From Medicago truncatula (lineage: Eukaryota; Streptophyta; Magnoliopsida; Fabales; Fabaceae): a stretch of 64,000 nucleotides of DNA. Each line of letters opens with the position of its first letter. The stretch's first letter is position 1. The position numbers were made by a program, and so were the translations under genes. Where the stretch lies: NCBI RefSeq assembly GCF_003473485.1, contig NC_053046.1, positions 40,943,832 through 41,007,831 of the forward strand. Reading direction: 5' to 3'. Below the pieces are notes generated by a model that saw nothing but the letters and a program-made list of their open reading frames with translations, was not told the DNA's origin and made no database searches. Positions 57,750 to 64,000 of this stretch are shown one piece after another.

Positions 57750-57761
57750 TGTAATATATAG
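57750..57761 (-). promoter_or_regulatory. TATA-like element of cystatin copy 5
   Basis: Plus-strand TGTAATATATAGC lies about 80 bases before the ATG. Confidence 0.45.
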
Positions 57762-57796
57762 CACACAAGATATATCAAGTTGGTGTTTCCTTTTGT

Positions 57797-58680
57797 ATAA
57801 AAGAGGGTCAAAGACTTTAATATTTATAAATTATATTTATAAACATTTTGACTTCTCTATTATCTATTAAATAAATATTCCCCTAAAAAATCGTTAATAA
57901 ATTTTGTTTGACTTCTTTATCATTTTTTATTTTATACAAAAGAGGATCAAAGACTTTAATATTTATAAATTATATTTATTAACATTTTGACTTCTCTGTT
58001 CTCTATTTAATAAATATTCCCCTAAAAAATCTTTAATAAATTTTGTTTGACTTCTTTATCATTTATTTTTTATTTATTTATGAAAATTATTCTTTTTGTG
58101 TAAATTGGTAAATATTTTCAACGAAAATAGTAATGATAAATATGTATATATCAATTTAATAGAAAGAGACCATATAAAATTATAAAATTCAAATCTAGAA
58201 CAAAAATTCAAATCTAGAAAGCAAATAAGGCAGTTGTCGAAAAAAAGGGTGTGCTTGATAAAATGAAGCTATAAGCTAGCTTATAGCTGGTAATTGAAAA
58301 ACTAGCTTATAGTTTATATGGATGATAGCTTAAAGCTTATGTTGAAAAGACTAATTGATTGGAATTAAAAATTTTGGTAAAATTAACTTTTATAATGATT
58401 GATAAATATAAAATGACATGAAAGTACACATATGTTTAATATTTTATAAATTATATTGATAAACATTTTGAACTAATATATTTATTTAATAATTTTAATT
58501 TAATTTAATTCGGATTATATTTAATAAATATTCCCCTAAAACTTTAGTAAATTTTGTTTGACTTCTTTATCATTTATTTTTTATTTGTTTATGGATAATT
58601 ATTTCTTTTTGTGTAAATTGGTAAATATGTTCAAAGGAAAAAACAATAATGATAAATATGTATATATCAATTGGTAAATT
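57797..58680. repeat. Direct repeats upstream of cystatin copy 5
   Basis: AAAGACTTTAATATTTATAA, ATAAATATTCCCCTAAAA and TTTTGTTTGACTTCTTTATC occur in order at about 57809-57930 and 57950-58060. A third, more diverged and interrupted copy lies at 58437-58575. TTGTGTAAATTGGTAAATAT recurs at about 58097 and 58610. Each unit carries two TTTGACTTCT or TTTTGACTTC motifs. Confidence 0.75.
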
Positions 58681-58867
58681 GTTAATACTTTGGTTTACTA
58701 TTAGAAAAACTCATTAATTATCCATTATACAATACAATATTTGAAAAAAAAAAATAGATAGACGAAATGATAATCACCACTTGAGAACTCACATATGCGG
58801 AGGAGTCACTATTTAAACCCCCGAATACAATATTCGGCCTAACAATTTAGGCCGCTTCAATACTTTA

Positions 58868-59290
58868 ATTTTAAGCTTAATTGAATCTTTGGTCTATTAT
58901 GCTTATTTTAAGGTTTCAAAGCTGCCTTTATGTTTCGAAAGTTTTAAGTTAATCCCTTATTTATTTTTTTTAAATATTGAAGTTGGTACAACACATTACT
59001 CATGTTGAAATAAGTAAGTTAGTCTCTTTCACCGCGTAATATCGAGTTTATTTAAAAAAAAATTACAAAAGTGTTTTAAATTGATTTTGTGAACAAGTTA
59101 AATTCAAGAATCAATGTTCTCAACCCACGTCTCTAAATGACCAAGTGACTAGCTAATTCCAATGTGATTACGTTTTGTACCAACTTAGGCTTTTAATAGA
59201 TAAGGAACCAATTTAAAACTTTTAAAACATAAGAGACTATTGAAACCGAAAATAAACATGGACCAAACATACAATTAAATCTTAATTTAT
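58868..59290. mobile_element. Palindromic MITE
   Basis: TAAGCTTAATTGAATCTTTG at the left pairs with the complement of CAAACATACAATTAAATCTTA at the right. TTTCGAAAGTTTTAAGTTAA further in pairs with 'CCAATTTAAAACTTTTAAAA'. A clear target duplication was not found, so its ends may be off by a few bases. Confidence 0.6.
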
Positions 59291-59879
59291 TATATTTAAA
59301 GGTTAATTGAGTAAATGGTCCACATTCCTTAAAAAAAGTAAATAATTGATATTTTTAATCATTACAAAAATATCACACTTTTTAATCTTTGTAAAATTTT
59401 TGGTCAACATTTTTACTTCCTGTAAAAGTTTCGATCAACATTTTTAATTGTTGTAAAAAATTTCCGTCAACATATTTTATTCTTAAAAATATCAAAAGAA
59501 AATGAGGTCACAGAGACTAAAATATACAATTTTTATTATAAGAACTAAAAACGAAATTCTGCATATTATAAACCATTTTCTTAATTAACTCTATATTTTA
59601 ATTAAGATTTCAATTTGTTATTGATCATTTAAAAAAATAGGGTCAATGAGGAAAGTCTTTGATAAATATAACGTTGTTAATGGTCCCAAACTAAACTGTT
59701 GCCAGTTGCCAAAAAGTCAAGAAAGAGAATCAGACAGCATCTTCCTTGTACATAGTCCTATACCAACTAACAAAACCTGTCTATCTGTCTTTTCTTTTTT
59801 TGTTGTTATTGTGTTTTTCTTCTTCTGAAATTCTTTCTCCATCCAAAACTTGGTAAGGTGAAAAGGATCGTTGTAATCT

Positions 59880-62800
59880 ATGACTGAGGATTGGAATTGC
59901 TTCACTGTTGACTTGATCATTCTCAATGTAGCTCTGGCTTGTGTTGATGGATTTATTGCCTTCATTGCATTTGCTCAGGTTTCAATCTTCATTTCTTTCA
60001 CTTATCCTTTTTACCATTCAAGCATATTCATCAGTAAATTGCCAATTTTAATCCTGAAATTGCACTATCATATGGCAGGTCCTCAGGATTCACATGCGAA
60101 GTCGACAAATTGGTTGGACTCGCCAAAAAGTTAGTAGTATCGGATTTTTGTCTTTATTGATGCGAGTGTTTGAAGTACATTCTAACTTTCTGTGCTTTGG
60201 TCCTCAGAAATTTCTTTAATCTCTCCAATAAATAATGTTCCTTACTTTCATGAAACAGGGTCTCTGACTATAATAGCTACTACTATTTTTCAGGTACTTC
60301 ATATCATGGTTGCTACTTCCAACTTAGGTAAGACTAAGATTCTCTTTTATATCACATTTGATGACAATTCAACTCATATTTCTGACTAATTTCTTTGCCA
60401 AAAGTTGAAATTTAGTTTTGTAAGCACTTCAATATGCTGTGTTTGCTAGCTTGCATTGCAATTCAATGTGTTATTCTGTTCGTTTAACTCTCCATATTTT
60501 TTAACATATTTTCCCCCTTGTATTCACAGGGTACTGTGTATATTTTGCAAGTACTGTTTTTGCTACTTGTAATGGGTGGTATTGCTGGTATGGTGTTTGC
60601 GGTTTTATTCTTATGGGTATGATTTATTCAATCATGAATGTATGTACATTCAAAATTCGTGTTTTCAAAGTCTCTTCGTTGAAACTTGTTTGTTTATTAT
60701 GCACTCTGACTAATGGAATTTTGCTGCAGCCTCTCCCAAAGTCATGTTTTTAGCCGCATTTCTACTCCTGCTATCGTTCTGGTATGCCATAGCATCGATG
60801 AATTAAAACAAAATATCGTAATGCACATATCAGTTGTTAAATCTTGGTCACTGTACATGATTTAAGGCTCTCTTTCTAAAGTGAAACGATTATTCATATA
60901 GTGTATGTAAGCTTCTGCGGACAATAATTTTGTAGGGTCGACCATTGCCATCAGGAAAATGAAGAAGAATTGGACGACGAGGATAATGTCGAAAATAGGA
61001 CCCAGCAGGCCTTGTTGGAAGGTATGAGGGAGCAACATGGTTTAGGTCCCATCAAAAGCAGCCGGAGATGTTGCTCAATCCAAGGCGTTCACATTGGTAG
61101 CCGACAAAAATATGTCGTAATGGTAGAGGGAATAGATCAACGAAATTTTGCCTTGTTAAGAATGAGTCTAATCACAAAATTCTTTGTATCCAAAAAATAA
61201 AAATATCTAAATTATTTATGTAAAGTGGATTTGATGCTTTTCTTCTTCCAGATTGTGGTTCTGATCTTTGCCGTGATGATGGCATTTGCTATACTGATCT
61301 GCGTTGGAAATGACACGAATCCAATAGATCCGTCAATTGTTGCTCGGGTATTGAATACTAATCCAAGCATTACCTAGATTTTTATCAGCGTTATCAATCA
61401 CGAATTGTGAAAAATAGCGGCTTATTCAAATTCTGCTACACAACAATGCTATAGTGCTGTAATAGCCGTTATTAGACAATATTTTATACTTAACAATGTA
61501 TTGTGGAATAATAGTGATCTGTTCAAATTCCGCTAAGCTATAGCTCTATAACCACTATTTAACAACACCGTTTTTTTTTTTTTTTTATCTCGTTGGAGAT
61601 AAAAGGGTACTATTGGCACGTTAACATGTTCAAGTTGCAACTTATGTAGGTATATGAATCATTTCTTGCAGTAATGATAATTATATTGGCTGGAGCATTA
61701 GGCTGCTATGGTAAGCTACTATGTATTCTTTTTCTCCCGTTTATGACTAAGTATCTCTTAGTTTATAATCCTTTAAGTCAGTTATTTTCTTCTCCGTCAA
61801 TCATTTTCCTCTTCAGGTCTCTTTCTATTCTTCAAATTAAGGAAAGTACGATCCGAGAATGCTTCATCGGAAATGTGGAAGGTTTCTTGCAAAACTCTAG
61901 ATTGTTAACTGCATTTATGCTTACAAAAACAAATCATGAAATAAATGGAATTAAAGAAATCAATATTAATTGTTGAGAGATAAATCAAAAGACTCTAAAT
62001 TACTCTATGATGCAATCAAGATATTTTTCATATATTCTAAAATGTTTGATGTATATATGTACTCCACTCCTATTGATAATAAAATTACTTAGAGTGTAGG
62101 TGTATAGTTTCCTTTTTGACCTTATTATGACGGATTTTCTGCGCATGCAGGTTATCAGTTTAGCAATTATTTCTATCGTATCTTTTTCATCAAGTGCATT
62201 AGTAGCTCTGAACACAGATATCCCTGTAAGTTTAGTTGCCTTTCAGTTTATTTTTTTCTGGTTTCACTAATAGTAAGTTTTTTTGTACTTATGCTGTTTT
62301 CATTTTGTGTCTATTGACAGCTTTTCTACCATTGGCATTTAAAGTTCATATATGGAGTTAAAGCTTTTGTGTACTTGATCATTTATTATTTTATAGGTAA
62401 TTACTACTTAATTATTGAGAGTTCATTCTTTACATCTCTTCTGCTAATTTCCTTCATCAAAATGTGTTCCTTTTGAGATTTTGATTACCGATCATGGCAA
62501 TTGGAAAATGACTTTTTTTGTTAAATTGTTAGGTTCTTCTCTGCCGTCAGCTTATTTGTTATGGATAATTAGAGAAATGCCGCCTCCAGGCATTGATAGT
62601 ATACAGGAAGAACCAGGAGGAACATATACTTTCATCAGCCACGCCGACGAGGCATCTGGTTCAATTCATCCTTGGTCATGGACTGCTGATACAAGTTCAA
62701 AGAATCAGGTTCACTTTATTATTCACATTGCTTTGTTTAATATACTCATATAAATTTAAGTTCAAAATACACAGCTTTTTTTTAGGACTGCATGCTCAAT

Positions 62801-63234
62801 CAATGCAATCTGTTATAACATGACCTCCAATCAATAAGTTAGTGTCTGTTTTTATTGGCTTATTTGAGCTTACCTACTATCTCAAGTATTTATGAGACTC
62901 ATCGGGGAGCTTACGGAAACAGCATGACGTGTCATCAGCTGTTTTCAGCTTATGAAAACAACTTGTAGCTTATATGAAAGTAGTTTGACTTTATTTTATC
63001 TTTTGTTATATAAATAATCTGATACATAAGCCCTTCTATAACAAGCGCTTATGCTGTAAGCGCTTGATTAAGTTGTTTATCCAAACAGGGTTGGAGTAAT
63101 GAACCTCTAGAATAATAAGTTGCCTATCATAATCATAATAATACATTGCAAATGTTGCAGATTACACGCAGCCATGTTGAAGATATCACATGACCTTTCT
63201 TTCATTGCAGATATCAAGAGCAAGTCCAATATGA
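59880..63234 (+). CDS. THH1/TOM1/TOM3-family seven-transmembrane protein
   Basis: Thirteen exons: 59880..59978, 60079..60129, 60294..60327, 60530..60616, 60730..60781, 60936..61122, 61252..61347, 61650..61710, 61817..61881, 62151..62225, 62321..62396, 62533..62708, 63211..63234, giving 360 residues. Family motifs appear in order: RIHMRSRQIGWTRQK, TSNLGYCVYF, FILMASPKVMFLAAFLLLLS, VDHCHQENEEE, GSRQK, NPIDPSIVARVY, GCYGLFLFFKLRKVRSENAS, SSLPSAYLLWIIREMPPP, and the end QISRASPI. Seven hydrophobic segments are expected. Family members are tonoplast proteins; Arabidopsis TOM1 and TOM3 are known as host factors for tobamovirus RNA replication, while their normal cellular role is unclear. Exon 6 could instead end at 61116, which would drop two residues; 61122 fits family spacing better. 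Confidence 0.92.
61386..61570. other. Possible decayed MITE in intron 7 of the TOM1-like gene
   Basis: AATAGCGGCTTATTCAAATT and 'GATCTGTTCAAATTCCGCTA' with AACAATGCTATAGTGC form a partly inverted arrangement typical of small hAT-type repeats in legumes. No clear ends. Confidence 0.35.
62840..63091. mobile_element. hAT-like MITE in the last intron of the TOM1-like gene
   Basis: GTGTCTGTTTTTATTGGCTT at the left and TTATCCAAACAGGG at the right look like inverted ends of the TGTTTGG type. It contains AGCGCTTATGCTGTAAGCGC, a hairpin. The target duplication is not clear. Confidence 0.5.
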
Positions 63235-63829
63235 GTGAACTCTGTGACTGTTTGAGCTTCTTATACTCCAGCTGATGAACAAATGTTCTAACGACGTGTC
63301 CCGAGTATATGATGAATTGTGATTCCGACAAGTGACAAGGCAATTGAAGTGTTTATTAGTTGGCTTCCTATAATCATTCAAGTGGAAATGTATGGATTAG
63401 ATTTCTCCTGATATGTTTCAACATGCCATGGTATATATGTCAATATATATAGTATAGCTGCAATTTGTGCTCATTTAGTAAAAGCTCCTATGATGCTATG
63501 CATGACTACTACATTGTACATATATGAATGTAATCAAAGGTAATATGGTTGTAAATTGATAGTGATGAATTTGGGAGCACACTCAAGAGGTTTTTAGTTT
63601 GTTAGTGAAATGATACTTTCTTCATGTCCATGACTTAGCAACCATGCATCAAATATTATGTTTTGTGAATTCCCTGCATTAATTTAAAAAATTACCGGTT
63701 TCTCATCATCCTTTATTTGAGATTTAGGATTTTTTATTTTTAGTGATGATACAAAGTGGCATTTAATTTTTAATTAAAAGATACTATAATAATTGAAATT
63801 TGACATTATCAGTGAGATAGTTTTTTGAA

Positions 63830-64000
63830 GTTGTAGTAGAGTCTCACATTGTTAATGTTATCAGACTGTTGGGCGTATATACGTGGTTAGACACCTTCAT
63901 ATTTGAATTAGCTTTTCACATGAGATTAAATTCATTTAACATGGTATTAGAGTTGAGTTAAAGATGACAAAGCGTGTGAGGATGGCTAGCTTTTAGGATG
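63830..64000 (+). mobile_element. Possible LTR end with primer-binding site, cut by the window edge
   Basis: GAGTCTCACATTGTTAATGT, then TTTAACA followed by TGGTATTAGAGTTGAG near 63940-63955. The latter resembles the TGGTATCAGAGC primer-binding site of plant retroelements primed by initiator Met tRNA. The window ends before this can be checked. Confidence 0.35.

Noticed and set aside
59646..59828. 60-codon frame just before the TOM1-like start
   Set aside because: It lies in the probable 5' leader, ends in a polyPhe run from T-rich DNA and has no family similarity. A small upstream frame is possible but unsupported.

Overview
This window is nuclear DNA from a flowering plant, most likely a legume of the Medicago/Trifolium/Pisum group. 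The reasons are spliced genes with GT-AG introns, AT-rich intergenic DNA, plant-only gene families (divergent phytocystatins, plant sucrose-phosphate synthase, a THH1/TOM1/TOM3-type membrane protein), tRNA-derived SINEs, an Au-SINE tail, SIRE-like solo LTRs and many small MITEs. The genus is inference; no marker here settles it.

Layout. A nested pair of palindromic MITEs (212-1477) precedes a class-3-lipase-like gene (1574-3966, +). Its C-terminal module is repeated in tandem, and one TGG-to-TAG change cuts the reading frame; it continues open and in frame to 5025. COG5, a Golgi tethering-complex subunit, follows on the minus strand in three exons (7107-12411). From about 13.8 to 46 kb the window is a gene-poor array. 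It holds four short single-exon secretory cystatin-like genes, all on the minus strand (15.5, 22.9, 32.5 and 42.6 kb), and a small membrane-protein gene (34.8 kb) with two broken copies. This array is riddled with LINE fragments, SINEs, two complete solo LTRs, hAT, Mutator-like, Stowaway and PIF/Harbinger-like elements, and a six-copy 189-bp tandem repeat. Sucrose-phosphate synthase follows (48850-53933, +, 12 exons), then a bromodomain-gene remnant and a degenerate retroelement. A fifth cystatin-like gene lies at 57.3 kb. The window ends with a 13-exon gene for a seven-pass membrane protein of the TOM1/TOM3 family (59880-63234, +).

How it fits together. COG5, sucrose-phosphate synthase and the TOM1-like gene look intact and are functionally unrelated housekeeping or metabolic genes. 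The lineage-specific part is the cystatin array. All five copies keep a signal peptide and the plant LARFAV-like helix, but none has the glutamine of the papain-binding QxVxG loop. Each has a TATA-like element about 75-90 bp upstream of the ATG and TTGAC-type motifs further upstream. The array grew by segmental duplication. Because paralogous segments survive without later insertions, several transposon boundaries and target-site duplications can be read directly from the sequence.
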